A stretch of DNA of 64,000 nucleotides from Apostichopus japonicus (GCF_037975245.1 NC_092567.1:1117214-1181213); one strand, 5' to 3'. Numbered from the stretch's first letter, positions 61,601 through 64,000 are shown. Notes: generated by a model not told the origin, from the sequence alone. Program-made: numbers and translations.

Positions 61601-63406
61601 GAAGTTGTGTCAATGTCTGCATTACTTATTAGTCTCGTTTTCTCCTGTCTAACTGTCTGTTTGTCTGTCTAAAAGTCTGTTCCTGTAAATGAGTCTGAAG
61701 GTGACAAGTGAAAAAAATGAAATTTCTTGTCTTTTATTTAATCTATGAATTTATCAGGAGAAGGTGGAGACCATGTTCCTATACCGTCTAGTATTACCGA
61801 ATGGTTGCGAAGTCTGGTCCTGAGTGACTACATCCAGAATTTTACAGAGAAAGGCAAGACAACCATGGAGAAAGTCCGAGGACTCTGGGATGTTGAAATG
61901 GAAAATGTAAGAAATAAATGCTGGAATAGATGACGTCAGGGATACAAGAGTTTTTAGGAGAACAATTGTTTGATTTAAAGCAGTGGTTCCCTAACTGGGG
62001 TGATGAACCCCCCGGTGGTGGGTGAGTCCATCCCAGGGGGTTTGTGAGATGTTTCTGAAATAAACAATAGAGTACTTTTTTTGTGTGTAAAAGTAAGTTG
62101 GCCTGACGTTTCGATCCTAGCAGGATCTTCTTCAAGGCTAAATGATCAGGGTTTTTTTAACTAAAACCTGATATATCTTATAATTTAGTAATGTACAAAA
62201 GTTGGTCTTCATGAAAACAAAGCTGTGGACACGCCCGACATGAGAGCTCCGAAGATCAAACGCCTCATGGAGGAAAAACTGGAGCATCTGTCTCATCGTG
62301 TGTGATGGGTGATCAATGCGTGATACAATTCATGATCTGATCTTGAAGTTTGCAAATAAATATTTGTTCATCTCTTGTTTTTTTTCATGACAATATTACA
62401 CTATCATCTTTTATGAAGCACTGTTATACGTATTATAGTATAATAATGACTCAGATCATGTCTCCAAAAGTTGGGGATTCGTGGACAACTCTGGCATCCA
62501 CAGGGGGTTCGTGGGGGGGATAAAGTTAGGGAACCCTGATTTAAAGCAAATATTCAATGCAGTCTTTGTCTATTTCGATGAAAGTTTGGTGGAAAACTGT
62601 TTTTACTTTTTTTGCTTTTATTAAATATAAAACTGTAACCTGGATATCAAGTACCTTGAACTGAGAAATCACTTCAAGAAATCATTGATAATCAGATTCT
62701 CAAATCTACAGTGACTTGTGCATTTGATTTTTTCTCCCTTTACACATGCAAACCCCCAAAAAACATGCAAAAAAACATGTAGCCCCCCCCAAAAAAAAAT
62801 CTTTTAATAATGCTTCGGTTATAGTAATTACTTTCTCATGGATCACATTATTCTGAATCTTTTCCTAATATTGAGAGAGTTTGGATGATGTTGTGTGGCT
62901 GGAGCTTGGGCAAGGGCACAAATATCTCTCCTGAAATGACAGTTCTGATGGGTTTGCATTAAATGGGAGTATTTAATACTTAATTTGATGATAGGCGGCC
63001 ATTGTCTTATTAGCATTGTTACTTAGGGACCAAAGAGATGACAGATAATGAGCTTAATTAATGTCATTAGTTAATAGCATTGTTTCACCTCAATTGTTCT
63101 GCGCATTGCTTAATGCTTCATAAAACTTTGACTGTTTGTCCTGTGACCTCTCATTGGTGTATATGATCCTTTAATATTTTACTTTAATGACTAGGTATCT
63201 TATCCTTTTTATATTTCATATTTTCATATTTCTTCTTGCAGGTGCTAGAAATCCACATGCTGGGTCACAGGAAGCGTATTCTTGCATCGTTGGGCGACTG
63301 GCGACAAAGTATACACAGTCTACATAGCAGTGGCAGTACATCCGCCATTCATGACCTTGCCTCACCATCCTCACCTAGTATGACCAGCAGAAGTGCATTA
63401 GATCTG
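1504..63406 (+). CDS. ANKS1: ANKS1-like adaptor (ankyrin-SAM-SAM), partial gene, 13 exons joined
   Basis: Spliced CDS: 1504-1687, 3415-3855, 6482-6642, 7066-7209, 10164-10320, 12522-12739, 18908-19496 (or from 18905), 54797-54975, 57734-57827, 58895-58998, 60654-60765, 61758-61906, 63242-63406. All introns are GT-AG, phases match at every junction, and the sum is 2697 nt (899 codons) without a stop. Domain order is the last ankyrin repeat (codons 1-61), disordered linker (about 62-720), SAM1 (about 729-793) and SAM2 (about 804-863). This is the ANKS1A/ANKS1B plan; the family adds a C-terminal PTB domain, expected beyond the window. Family members are cytoplasmic adaptors: the SAM1 of Odin binds EphA receptor SAM domains, and AIDA-1 is a neuronal/nuclear-shuttling scaffold. 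The function of this orthologue is inferred from the domain plan. I cannot tell whether it is pro-orthologous to both vertebrate paralogues. Confidence 0.93.
1688..3414 (+). other. Intron 1
   Basis: The intron is 1.73 kb, phase 1, with GTATTA donor and TTGCCAG acceptor. Its 3' third carries a dispersed repeat (3079-3310). The remainder shows no coding or structured content that I can support. Confidence 0.85.
3079..3310. repeat. Dispersed repeat, family R1 copy 1
   Basis: The segment begins AAGTCGGCCTGACGTTTCG, followed by a short palindrome ATCCTAGCAGGAT, and continues through a purine-rich GGATGGAGAGAAGAAAG stretch. A long, very similar copy lies at about 25967-26240 and a short copy at 62092-62140; a diverged relative is at about 28391-28450. 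No terminal inverted repeats or coding sequence were seen, so the class is unknown. Confidence 0.8.
3415..3855 (+). CDS. ANKS1: Exon 2: disordered linker with SH3-ligand and YxN motifs
   Basis: This 441-nt exon starts with two bases of a split codon after the acceptor CTTGCCAG and ends in phase 1 at the donor GACG|GTAAGA. It encodes 147 residues rich in Ser, Pro, Asn and Glu with no globular domain. Visible short motifs are IYDNLPL and NYVNIKL (both pYxN, the Grb2 SH2 consensus if phosphorylated), SYEPVQF, and PPKKPARVS, which contains a class II SH3 ligand (PKKPAR). A basic/amphipathic stretch VSIGHLLEQLNENG follows. It occupies the position of the variable linker after the ankyrin repeats in ANKS1 proteins; sequence similarity to vertebrates is not obvious by eye. 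Motif function is inferred. Confidence 0.85.
4606..5265. repeat. 70/73-bp minisatellite, about 9 copies
   Basis: Each unit carries TTACTCCCAGTATGATGCTA then TATTATACTGCATAGTCACA and ATTAATGTGTTG. Unit starts fall near 4615, 4688, 4761, 4831, 4904, 4977, 5047, 5120 and 5192. Two units are 70 bp because they lack one GTT step in TTGTTGTACC, giving a 73-73-70 higher-order rhythm repeated twice. Confidence 0.9.
6081..6448 (-). mobile_element. TTAA-flanked MITE, family M1 copy 1
   Basis: Inverted relative to the other five copies. Termini are TTAAAGGGTGTGAAGACT on the left and the complement of TTAAAGGCATTGAAGACTCG on the right, with TTAA at both ends. The 368-bp element has no reading frame of note. 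The TTAA target fits piggyBac-type or Kolobok-type transposition; which of the two cannot be decided without an autonomous partner. It ends 33 bp before exon 3. Confidence 0.88.
6482..6642 (+). CDS. ANKS1: Exon 3: acidic linker segment
   Basis: The acceptor is TTGTTTTTAG at 6472-6481 and the donor is ATACA|GTAAGA, a strong consensus. The first two bases complete an Asp codon from exon 2, and the exon ends in phase 0. The 54-residue product includes an acidic run NYEDQEADSDVDHGDYAMLR, with a potential tyrosine site (DYAML), then a Thr/Ala-rich tail. No known domain. The right end of a MITE lies 33 bp upstream, so the branch point is either in the short remaining intron or within MITE sequence. 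Confidence 0.8.
6643..7065 (+). other. Intron 3
   Basis: This 423-bp intron is phase 0, with a GTAAGA donor and TTTCTTAG acceptor. The middle (6795-6900) is a low-complexity stretch of AATTTGAA-like repeats. No other feature is visible. Confidence 0.8.
7066..7209 (+). CDS. ANKS1: Exon 4: linker segment with two alternative donors
   Basis: The acceptor is TTTCTTAG. The frame (EAEVEAADVKSCSSHDSQST...) is open from 7066 to a TGA just beyond 7215. The phase needed by exon 5 (0) selects the donor CCAGG|GTACGC at 7209, giving 48 codons. A second donor-like site at 7198 (GTCG|GTAAAA) would end in phase 1 and would not join exon 5 in frame, but would join exon 6. The peptide is acidic and Ser/Gln-rich with no domain. 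The foldback transposon begins 40 bp after the chosen donor. Confidence 0.72.
7304..7895. repeat. 18-bp palindromic minisatellite, left array
   Basis: About 32 head-to-tail copies of CTCGATCGAGTTTGTTGC/T; the 10-bp core CTCGATCGAG is a perfect palindrome. The only common variation is C/T at the last base, with rare core changes (for example CTCGACCGAG and CTCCATCGAG). Homogeneity suggests recent expansion. Confidence 0.95.
8700..9003. repeat. 18-bp palindromic minisatellite, right array (inverted)
   Basis: About 16 copies of the same 18-mer on the opposite strand, forming the right arm of the foldback element. Confidence 0.95.
9084..9348. mobile_element. hAT-like MITE, family M2 copy 1
   Basis: Ends resemble CAGGCATGAGC (here TAGGCATGAGC) and GCTCATCCCTG. 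The interior shares GGGACAAAAGCTATTATCCT and ACACACTGTAGCATAC with copies at 11.9, 16.2 and 48.3 kb. This copy is longer owing to extra sequence around 9140-9235. It begins 20 bp after the foldback element ends. Confidence 0.8.
9605..9760. repeat. Tandem duplication, about 88 bp x 2
   Basis: Both halves contain CCAGGGATTGGAATACATTC followed by AGAAAACTG and AGAGATGTGTTTT or close variants. Confidence 0.8.
9932..10028. repeat. 19-bp minisatellite, 5 copies
   Basis: Five units of AAGTACTGTATTATGCAAC, with minor changes, lie about 135 bp before the exon 5 acceptor. Confidence 0.92.
10164..10320 (+). CDS. ANKS1: Exon 5: linker segment with conserved YELL-type motif
   Basis: The acceptor is ATCCAACAG at 10155-10163 and the donor is GTCG|GTGAGA. 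The exon is 157 nt, phase 0 to phase 1. Its 52 complete codons include DSDPEGDIEVYELLADAV. A PYELLLTA-type motif occurs in the linker of vertebrate ANKS1A, so this may be one of the few conserved linker landmarks. The rest is Ser/Arg/Asp-rich (SGSSRASSRRHLAS), with possible basophilic kinase sites. Because the start and end phases differ, simple skipping of this exon would shift the frame unless the inner exon 4 donor were used. Confidence 0.82.
10321..12521 (+). other. Intron 5
   Basis: The intron is 2.2 kb, phase 1. G-rich stretches occur at 10340-10410 and 10670-10720, and a hAT-like MITE at 11854-12018. I see nothing else supportable in 10720-11850 or 12020-12520. Confidence 0.8.
11854..12018. 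mobile_element. hAT-like MITE, family M2 copy 2
   Basis: Termini are CAGGCACGAGC and GCTCATCCCTG, with the family core GGGACAAAAGCTATTATCCT. Length 165 bp. A clean target duplication is not obvious. Confidence 0.8.
12522..12739 (+). CDS. ANKS1: Exon 6: proline-rich linker with two donors
   Basis: The acceptor is CTATGAAAG and the first two bases complete an Ala codon. Phase continuity with exon 7 (phase 0) selects the donor ATAAG|GTAAAT at 12739, which is a good consensus. The product (about 73 residues) is Pro-rich and contains ALKPVPAPRRN (PxxxPR, the class bound by CIN85/CD2AP SH3 domains), several SP/TP sites (SPCVTPMSPKYF) and PPPSPHT. A second donor at 12710 (GCTAG|GTATTC) would end in phase 1 and joins exon 8, not exon 7, in frame. 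Partner binding is inferred from motifs. Confidence 0.78.
13206..13683. mobile_element. hAT-like nonautonomous element
   Basis: Terminal inverted repeats are CAGGGACGTGCCCA and TGGGCACATCCCTG. Both flanks read ATCTAG, consistent with a target duplication of about 8 bp that has decayed. The 478-bp body has no transposase frame. A lone end resembling its right end (GAGCACATCCCTG) appears at about 63942-63955. Confidence 0.82.
13963..14388. repeat. 141-bp tandem repeat, 3 copies
   Basis: Copies begin near 13963, 14104 and 14245 with GGCTTTCTGTGACCTTAGG. Each includes AGTTAACGTTAAACTACAAA and TTTCTGAATGCATCAAG. The exact 141-bp spacing is retained despite scattered substitutions. Confidence 0.88.
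15499..15715 (-). pseudogene. LINE reverse-transcriptase C-terminal fragment
   Basis: On the minus strand the frame reads GLPSLHSLYQERTLKRVKKI, then PATDYFKFLPSGKRMRTF, then FTDSFYPSAVKIFN before a stop. The LPSGRRxR...NSFxPxAIxLLN pattern is typical of the C-terminus of non-LTR retrotransposon polymerases of marine invertebrates. Only about 70 residues remain, so the copy is heavily 5' truncated. The upstream part of the open frame (15716-15759) belongs to another repeat tail. Confidence 0.6.
15720..15800 (-). mobile_element. LINE/SINE 3' tail fragment
   Basis: On the minus strand the order is TTGTAAAGCGCACAGATG followed by GTGCGCTATATAATATTTTA. This is the GCGC...GCGCTATATAA signature of CR1/L2-like 3' ends, seen again at 38.7 and 55.0 kb. 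Confidence 0.6.
16199..16343. mobile_element. hAT-like MITE, family M2 copy 3
   Basis: Runs from CAGGCATGAGC to GCTCATCCCTG, 145 bp. Flanks AAGCCT and AACCCT are a possible decayed target duplication. Confidence 0.8.
16826..17128. repeat. 51-bp minisatellite with an internal palindrome, about 6 copies
   Basis: Units read GAAATATGACAGTGTATTAA then CACACTGTATTTGTTAATAG and GATTAAACATT. The core ACAGTGTATTAACACACTGT is a near-perfect 20-bp palindrome. The last two units are shorter and more diverged. Confidence 0.9.
17504..18138. mobile_element. TTAA-flanked MITE, family M3
   Basis: Ends are TTAAAGCAGCATTTTGCGT and its exact complement ACGCAAAATGCTGCTTTAA, with TTAA at each border. Length 635 bp; no long reading frame. 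Confidence 0.88.
18905..19496 (+). CDS. ANKS1: Exon 7: long acidic/Ser-rich linker exon
   Basis: The acceptor region is CTTCCTAGCAG; a NAG-NAG choice puts the start at 18905 (adds one Gln) or 18908. The donor is TTTGCAG|GTAAGG and the end is phase 1. About 196 residues: an acidic start (DAGDEDDDQVCSCDELPGDC), a Ser cluster (ISSSSSGDSK), FKPIPPKRINVP (class II SH3 ligand PIPPKR) and an acidic Ser-rich end (TNSSSSESDVLRPDEADPF) that resembles casein kinase 2 target sequence. No domain is visible. The donor region is duplicated downstream (see 19493-19790). This is the last exon before the 35 kb intron. Confidence 0.85.
19493..19790. repeat. Tandem duplication (about 151 bp x 2) covering the exon 7 donor
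   Basis: GCAGGTAAGGCAAACTTGAA and the following bases (GGAATCATTTGTCTTATTCC, then a C-rich tract) recur 151 bp further on. The second copy retains a perfect GCAG|GTAAGG. A reading frame extended to it meets a stop at 19520-19522. Confidence 0.88.
20742..20850. repeat. ACAATAGAAC(A)n tandem repeat
   Basis: About seven irregular copies of CAATAGAACCAAAAA with expanded A runs. Confidence 0.8.
21061..21160. repeat. (GTT/GGT)n simple repeat
   Basis: TGGTTGTTGTTGTTGTGGTGG and related triplets run for about 80 bp. Confidence 0.75.
21976..22684. mobile_element. hAT-like element with internal duplications
   Basis: Termini are CAGGGATGTAAGTC and its near complement CACTTACATCCCTG. The left part holds two copies of AAGTCTTCCGTATTTTTACG; the right part has two copies of AGCTAGCCTAACATA with AACGATAGTGTGTAAGTAGT. 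No transposase frame. Length 709 bp. Confidence 0.8.
22868..23229 (+). mobile_element. TTAA MITE, family M1 copy 2
   Basis: Begins TTAAAGGCATTGAAGACTCG; the right end has decayed (CACCCTAAAG instead of CACCCTTTAA). The core matches the other M1 copies. Confidence 0.85.
23402..23774 (+). mobile_element. TTAA MITE, family M1 copy 3
   Basis: From TTAAAGACATTGAAGACTCG to GCGAGTCTTCACACCCTTTAA-type end, TTAA at both ends. It lies only 170 bp from copy 2 in the same orientation. Confidence 0.88.
24750..25121 (+). mobile_element. TTAA MITE, family M1 copy 4
   Basis: Intact termini and TTAA at both borders; 372 bp. Confidence 0.9.
25525..25625. repeat. TTTAATAG simple repeat
   Basis: Repeated AGTTTAATAGTTTAATAATA units over about 100 bp. 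Confidence 0.85.
25967..26240. repeat. Dispersed repeat, family R1 copy 2
   Basis: Nearly the same as 3079-3310: GGCCTGACATTTCGATCCTA at the start and the purine-rich GGATGGAGAGAAGAAAG end, continuing into more GA-rich sequence to about 26330. Confidence 0.85.
26640..26785 (+). mobile_element. CR1/L2-like 3' end fragment
   Basis: Contains TTAAGCGCCTTGAACCCTGG, then GCTATATAAACACTTG and a (TAA)n tail. This is the standard 3' signature of L2/CR1-type LINEs or SINEs that share their tails. No coding part remains. Confidence 0.65.
28391..28450. repeat. Diverged R1-type fragment
   Basis: AAAAGTTAGAGGGCCAGATG then TCTTAGCAGGATCTTCT mirrors the family R1 start with many changes. Confidence 0.5.
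28995..29450. repeat. 70-73-bp minisatellite, 7 copies
   Basis: Units contain GAGATGGGTTGGGTGACTAC, then CACCCACTCATCCCTCATTC and ACCCACCTTGTCAGGGAG. Copies start near 29011, 29083, 29154, 29226, 29298, 29369 and 29442. Confidence 0.9.
29535..30585. repeat. 1 kb polypyrimidine minisatellite
   Basis: The + strand is almost only C, T and A: units such as CAACATTTCCTACTCCCTCT and CCCAAAATATCCTTCCCCCT, with internal blocks CTACCCTGCTTCAACATTTC. It gives false open frames up to 377 codons on both strands. Confidence 0.92.
34875..35125. repeat. Tandem duplication, about 155 bp x 2
   Basis: Both copies contain CCTCTCCATGAGCTACACAG, then TTGGTAATGATAATTAGCCA and TTGGAGAGTGGGGGTGG. Confidence 0.85.
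35432..35838. mobile_element. Long inverted repeat (hairpin element) with poly-T loop
   Basis: The left arm (GGTGACATCCCTATGTTC, then several TTTTTCAGACCAAATTTTT units) is mirrored by the right arm (units of AAAAATTTGGTCTGAAAAA, then GAACATAGAGATGTAACC). A run of T (35640-35667) lies between. Flanks carry similar sequence (GAACATACTGTAC left, GAACATACCTACTGTAC right), possibly a target duplication. No coding content. Confidence 0.8.
36293..36662 (+). mobile_element. TTAA MITE, family M1 copy 5
   Basis: Both ends intact with TTAA; 370 bp. Confidence 0.9.
36741..37216. repeat. About 120-bp tandem repeat, 4 copies
   Basis: Units share TGTACATGAATATGGCTGAG, GCTTGTCCTCTGTGATGACA and TCTCATGGGACAGGATACTA. 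Confidence 0.92.
38735..38860 (-). mobile_element. CR1/L2-like 3' tail fragment
   Basis: Read on the minus strand: TGTAAAGCGCTCTTGAGCAT, then GAAAAGAGCGCTATATAAGT and an (AAT)n-type tail. Resembles 15720-15800. Confidence 0.65.
41695..41915. repeat. 75-bp tandem repeat, 3 copies
   Basis: Units include GGAATCATTTTAGTACTGCG, TAATTGAATGCTGCATGGAA and GGATGCAGAGATAACAGTGT. Confidence 0.9.
42725..43778. mobile_element. Nonautonomous DNA transposon with GTCACACACGTGACC repeats
   Basis: Ends are GGGCCATTCTCTGG and CCGAGAATGGCCC (inverted), each flanked by ATGA (42721-42724 and 43779-43782). Inside are at least seven copies, in both orientations, of GTCACACACGTGACC or close variants (for example around 43084, 43250, 43267, 43303, 43326, 43472, 43495 and 43753). 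No transposase frame. The target site has an uninterrupted relative at about 28819-28880. Superfamily unknown; a 4-bp duplication occurs in several groups. Confidence 0.85.
44558..45340. repeat. 21-bp minisatellite with higher-order block
   Basis: About 18 units of TCCCCACACGACAACTATCTG at 44565-44940. Then a second pattern follows in which ACACATAACCGTCTACACAC begins blocks of about 120 bp (near 44938, 45060, 45180). Confidence 0.93.
46448..46838 (+). mobile_element. TTAA MITE, family M1 copy 6
   Basis: TTAA at both ends; 391 bp with small insertions relative to other copies (for example near 46477-46495). Confidence 0.9.
46960..47330. repeat. About 30-bp minisatellite
   Basis: Units of AGGTCAAACTATTGGTCTGA then GCACAAATAAT. 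At least eight central copies are clear and the edges are diverged. Confidence 0.88.
48273..48430. mobile_element. hAT-like MITE, family M2 copy 4
   Basis: CAGGTATGAGT to GCTCATCCTTG, flanked on both sides by AACAACT, the clearest target duplication in this family. Confidence 0.85.
48735..49040. repeat. About 40-bp diverged minisatellite
   Basis: Recurring TAAGATGGATTCCATATTTC and TTATATAGCTTACGTA motifs, eight or so copies. Confidence 0.85.
51738..52100. repeat. TACTACAGTAC-type microsatellite
   Basis: Long runs of ACTATACTACAGT and related units; self-complementary in part. Confidence 0.92.
53311..53701. mobile_element. TTAA-flanked MITE, family M4
   Basis: Ends TTAAAGGAGAAATAAACTCT and the complement of TTAAAGGAGAAATAAACCCT, TTAA at both ends, 391 bp. 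Confidence 0.87.
53712..54092. repeat. 125-bp tandem repeat, 3 copies
   Basis: Copies begin near 53715, 53840 and 53965 with CTTTCAGGTATCATGCAAGT and end with TGTACATGAATA. Confidence 0.93.
54280..54765. repeat. About 95-bp tandem repeat, 5 copies
   Basis: Units share ACATTGAACAAACATTACAG, TATGCTAATTGCATTTATG and TTTCCTTTCTTTTATTATAA. The array runs up to the exon 8 acceptor, so the last unit contributes the pyrimidine-rich tract there. Confidence 0.9.
54797..54975 (+). CDS. ANKS1: Exon 8: linker end, glycine run, start of pre-SAM segment
   Basis: The acceptor is GTTAATACAG and the donor is GCCCAG|GTAGTA. Two leading bases complete a Gly codon from exon 7 and the end is phase 0. The 60 residues are basic/polar, include a GVGGGGGG run encoded by a GGA microsatellite, and end in DESSEWAQ. 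With exon 9 this gives EWAQIESIMASFGAGL, matching the EWDEIEKIM-type segment that precedes SAM1 in vertebrate ANKS1. The first Met is at 54838. The intron bases immediately after the exon belong to a LINE tail. Confidence 0.88.
54976..55456 (-). pseudogene. CR1/L2-like LINE, 5'-truncated, antisense
   Basis: The minus-strand frame from 55456 to the stop at 55052 encodes 134 residues: LQRTQNTAARIITR, HITPILRQLHWLPVSYRINF, LLTYKALHGLAPEYM, APTLWNSLPLHIKSAPNV, FKNRLKTDLF. These are the hallmark C-terminal blocks of CR1/L2-type non-LTR polymerases. Beyond the stop come AATTGGCGCTATATAAATTT and an (ATT)n tail ending at 54976. The open frame and intact tail suggest a fairly young copy; the catalytic part is missing, so it is dead on arrival. 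Confidence 0.92.
57440..57657 (+). mobile_element. Probable LINE 3' end with (TATC)n tail
   Basis: ACTGTCGACGGGAAATAATT, then GAAATGGACAATAAAGTTTC and (TATC)n. The GGACAATAAAGTTT(ATCT)n ending is typical of some non-LTR elements. No coding remains. Confidence 0.45.
57734..57827 (+). CDS. ANKS1: Exon 9: pre-SAM1 helix
   Basis: The acceptor is ATCATTTCAG and the donor GAAG|GTGAGA; 94 nt, phase 0 to 1. It encodes IESIMASFGAGLVRESVYVR followed by DYEMNFQKMLE. The family counterpart (IEKIMSSIGEG...) directly precedes SAM1. No separate domain. Confidence 0.92.
57828..58894 (+). other. Intron 9
   Basis: The intron is 1.07 kb, phase 1, and contains a TIR element (58566-58802). Nothing else is seen in 57830-58560. 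Confidence 0.85.
58566..58802. mobile_element. 237-bp MITE with about 45-bp inverted repeats
   Basis: The left end CTTACCTGTCTCCACACAAC, then TTAGCACCTCATTCTACC, is mirrored at 58758-58802. A partial relative is at about 38505-38555 (GTTGTGTGGAGACAGGTAAT). The right terminus reads GAGACAGGTAAGC, a splice-donor-like string. Confidence 0.82.
58895..58998 (+). CDS. ANKS1: Exon 10: SAM1, N-terminal half
   Basis: The acceptor is TTTTTCTCAG and the donor TTCTTG|GTGAGA; 104 nt, phase 1 to 0. Residues GSEKPQTVADWLDGLGIGQY then LYTLIANGFDNLNFL. VxxWLxxLGxxxY...L..NGFD.L..L is the SAM helix 1-3 signature and closely follows vertebrate ANKS1 SAM1. In Odin this domain binds the EphA receptor SAM; whether that holds here is inference. 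Confidence 0.95.
58999..60653 (+). other. Intron 10
   Basis: The intron is 1.65 kb, phase 0. A diverged tandem pair lies at 60195-60470; no other feature is supported. Confidence 0.85.
60195..60470. repeat. Tandem pair, about 140 bp x 2
   Basis: Both halves contain GGACACAATGTT, CACCAG(G/C)AAGTGA.GGTCAAAG-type sequence and TTCAAAATG.ATCTCCTC, about 80% similar by eye. Confidence 0.75.
60654..60765 (+). CDS. ANKS1: Exon 11: SAM1, C-terminal half
   Basis: The acceptor is CCAATTACAG and the donor ATTG|GTGAGC; 112 nt, phase 0 to 1. Encodes GNGIMEDQDLKEIGIQDECH then RKLLLEATKLLPKMKS. The MEDQDLKEIGI...HRKLLL pattern is the SAM end-helix face (helix 4-5) shared with ANKS1 proteins. Confidence 0.95.
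60766..61757 (+). other. Intron 11
   Basis: The intron is 0.99 kb, phase 1. About 40% consists of a direct repeat (61073-61280 and 61463-61670). A G run is at 61325. Confidence 0.85.
61073..61670. repeat. Direct repeat, about 200 bp, two copies 390 bp apart
   Basis: 61073-61280 and 61463-61670 share GTCCCCAAACAAAACACTAA/AGACTA-type core, CATTTGAGGACATATA and AGATCAGAAGTTGTGTCAAT. Confidence 0.85.
61758..61906 (+). CDS. ANKS1: Exon 12: SAM2, N-terminal part
   Basis: The acceptor is AATTTATCAG and the donor AAAAT|GTAAGA; 149 nt, phase 1 to 0. After a short linker (GEGGDHVPIPS) comes SITEWLRSLVLSDYIQNFTE, then TTMEKVRGLWDVEMEN. The SxxEWLxSLxLxDY...MxxVRxLWDVEM pattern matches vertebrate ANKS1 SAM2. 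The intron is inserted before the VL of the next helix. Confidence 0.95.
61981..62538. mobile_element. hAT (Charlie-like) nonautonomous element
   Basis: Termini CAGTGGTTCCCTAACT and AGTTAGGGAACCCTG, with a perfect 8-bp duplication ATTTAAAG (61973-61980 and 62539-62546). The CAGxGGTTCxC terminus is the common hAT form. The interior holds a nested R1 fragment and a short open stretch (62208-62305) with no family match by eye. Confidence 0.93.
62092..62140. repeat. Dispersed repeat, family R1 copy 3 (nested)
   Basis: AAGTTGGCCTGACGTTTCGA, TCCTAGCAGGATCTTCTTCA and GCTAAATGA match the start of the copies at 3.1 and 26.0 kb. It lies within the hAT element. Confidence 0.85.
63242..63406 (+). CDS. 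ANKS1: Exon 13: SAM2 C-terminal part with HRKR motif and Ser-rich tail
   Basis: The acceptor is TCTTCTTGCAG and the donor ATCTG|GTATGT; 165 nt, phase 0 to 0. It encodes VLEIHMLGHRKRILASLGDW and then a Ser-rich tail (SLHSSGSTSAIHDLASPSSP). The NVLxIxxxGHRKRILASLGD block is nearly identical to vertebrate ANKS1A/B; in AIDA-1 this region holds a nuclear localisation signal within SAM2. The last 20 bases and the donor are repeated downstream. Confidence 0.95.
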
Positions 63407-63747
63407 GTATGTGTCCATCGCCTATCATAGCTAATATTACAGTGTCTGATTATAGTAACAATCTTACCTTCTTGTCTGGTTCACCTCATCTCTGTAGCTC
63501 CTTTCAGCAGAAGTGCATTAGATCTGGTATGTGTCCATCGCCTATCATAGCTAATAGTACAGTGTCTGATAATAGTAACAATCTTACCTTCTTGTCTGGT
63601 TCATCTCATCTCTGTAGCTCCTTGCAGCAGAAGTGCATTAGATCTGTTATGTGTCCATCGCCTATCATAGCTAATAGTACAGTGTCTGATAATAGTAACA
63701 ATCTTACCTTCTTGTCTGGTTCACCTCATCTCTGTAGCTCCTTTCAT
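63387..63747. repeat. 120-bp tandem repeat, 3 copies, covering the exon 13 donor
   Basis: Units at about 63390, 63510 and 63630 each hold AGCAGAAGTGCATTAGATCT, the donor and about 100 bp of intron. Spacing is exactly 120 bp. The third copy has G-to-T at the donor (GATCTGTTATGT). Confidence 0.95.
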
Positions 63748-63989
63748 ATTGATAATTTAACAAATTTTACTATAACCAAAATCTGGGAGAATACATGGCA
63801 CAGAATAGGAAAAATAGCACCACCTAAGTATACTTCATGTGCAAAATTTGTCCAGTGGGAAGGGGGTACCCCACCCATGGGATCCCTCTCCCAGGGTGTG
63901 GATCACACTACCGCACAATCTGCCCGGCACTCAAATGTTCCTGAGCACATCCCTGTCAGTCGTATCCCTCATTTACTCTGTTTTTCTAG
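63407..63989 (+). other. Intron 13 (putative)
   Basis: The intron would run from the GTATGT donor to TTTTTCTAG at 63981-63989. It includes the 120-bp repeats and a lone hAT-like end (GAGCACATCCCTG, about 63942-63955). Confidence 0.5.
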
Positions 63990-64000
63990 GTTCTAACGTC
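63990..64000 (+). CDS. ANKS1: Possible exon 14, cut by window end
   Basis: A good pyrimidine tract and TAG precede GTTCTAACGTC. Phase 0 is open for three codons. Eleven bases are too few to confirm coding; it is listed because the linker to the PTB domain is expected next. Confidence 0.35.

Larger units (their letters stand above)
61907..63241 (+). other. Intron 12
   Basis: The intron is 1.33 kb, phase 0. It contains a hAT element (61981-62538) with a nested repeat. The remaining 0.7 kb has only homopolymer runs (62750-62805). Confidence 0.85.

Noticed and set aside
62208-62305. Short frame with ENKAVDTPDMRAPKIKR inside the hAT element
   Set aside because: About 30 codons with no upstream continuation and no recognised family; too short to call an exon or transposase remnant.
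63387-63996. 195-codon frame repeated three times
   Set aside because: A different frame of the 120-bp triplication and intron; the correct exon frame ends at the donor 63406.

Overview
The window is one strand of a large, intron-rich animal gene. Joining 13 exons on the + strand (1504 to 63406) by splice sites and reading phase gives 899 uninterrupted codons. These encode the last ankyrin repeat, a long acidic/Ser/Pro-rich disordered linker and two SAM domains of an ANKS1-type adaptor (ANKS1A/Odin and ANKS1B/AIDA-1 in vertebrates). The 5' exons (first ankyrin repeats) and the 3' exons (expected PTB domain) lie outside. A possible 14th exon starts 11 bases before the window ends. No other host gene is supported on either strand, and no tRNA or rRNA was seen.

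The organism is probably a marine invertebrate. Introns are long and AT-rich and hold CR1/L2-like LINE 3' ends, many hAT-like and TTAA-flanked nonautonomous DNA transposons, and dozens of minisatellites. An invertebrate deuterostome such as an echinoderm is my guess, at low confidence; nothing in the window fixes the species.

Layout: 1-1503 intron; 1504-1687 ankyrin exon; 3415-3855, 6482-6642, 7066-7209, 10164-10320, 12522-12739 and 18905/18908-19496 code for the disordered linker with SH3-type proline motifs and YxN/YELL tyrosine motifs. A 35.3 kb intron (19497-54796) follows, filled with repeats. Exons 54797-54975 and 57734-57827 lead into SAM1 (58895-58998 plus 60654-60765), and SAM2 is on 61758-61906 plus 63242-63406.

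The most interesting content is how mobile DNA meets splice sites. A LINE tail abuts the exon 8 donor. A 1.8 kb foldback element built of 18-bp palindromic repeats starts 40 bp after exon 4. A TTAA MITE ends 33 bp before exon 3. Local tandem duplications copy the donor regions of exons 7 and 13. Exons 4 and 6 each have two possible donors, the inner of which would keep frame if the next exon were skipped. A 1054-bp transposon at 42.7 kb has a 4-bp target duplication and an apparent related empty site elsewhere in the window. I found no evidence of a wholly new molecular system; the candidates below are structural and testable.
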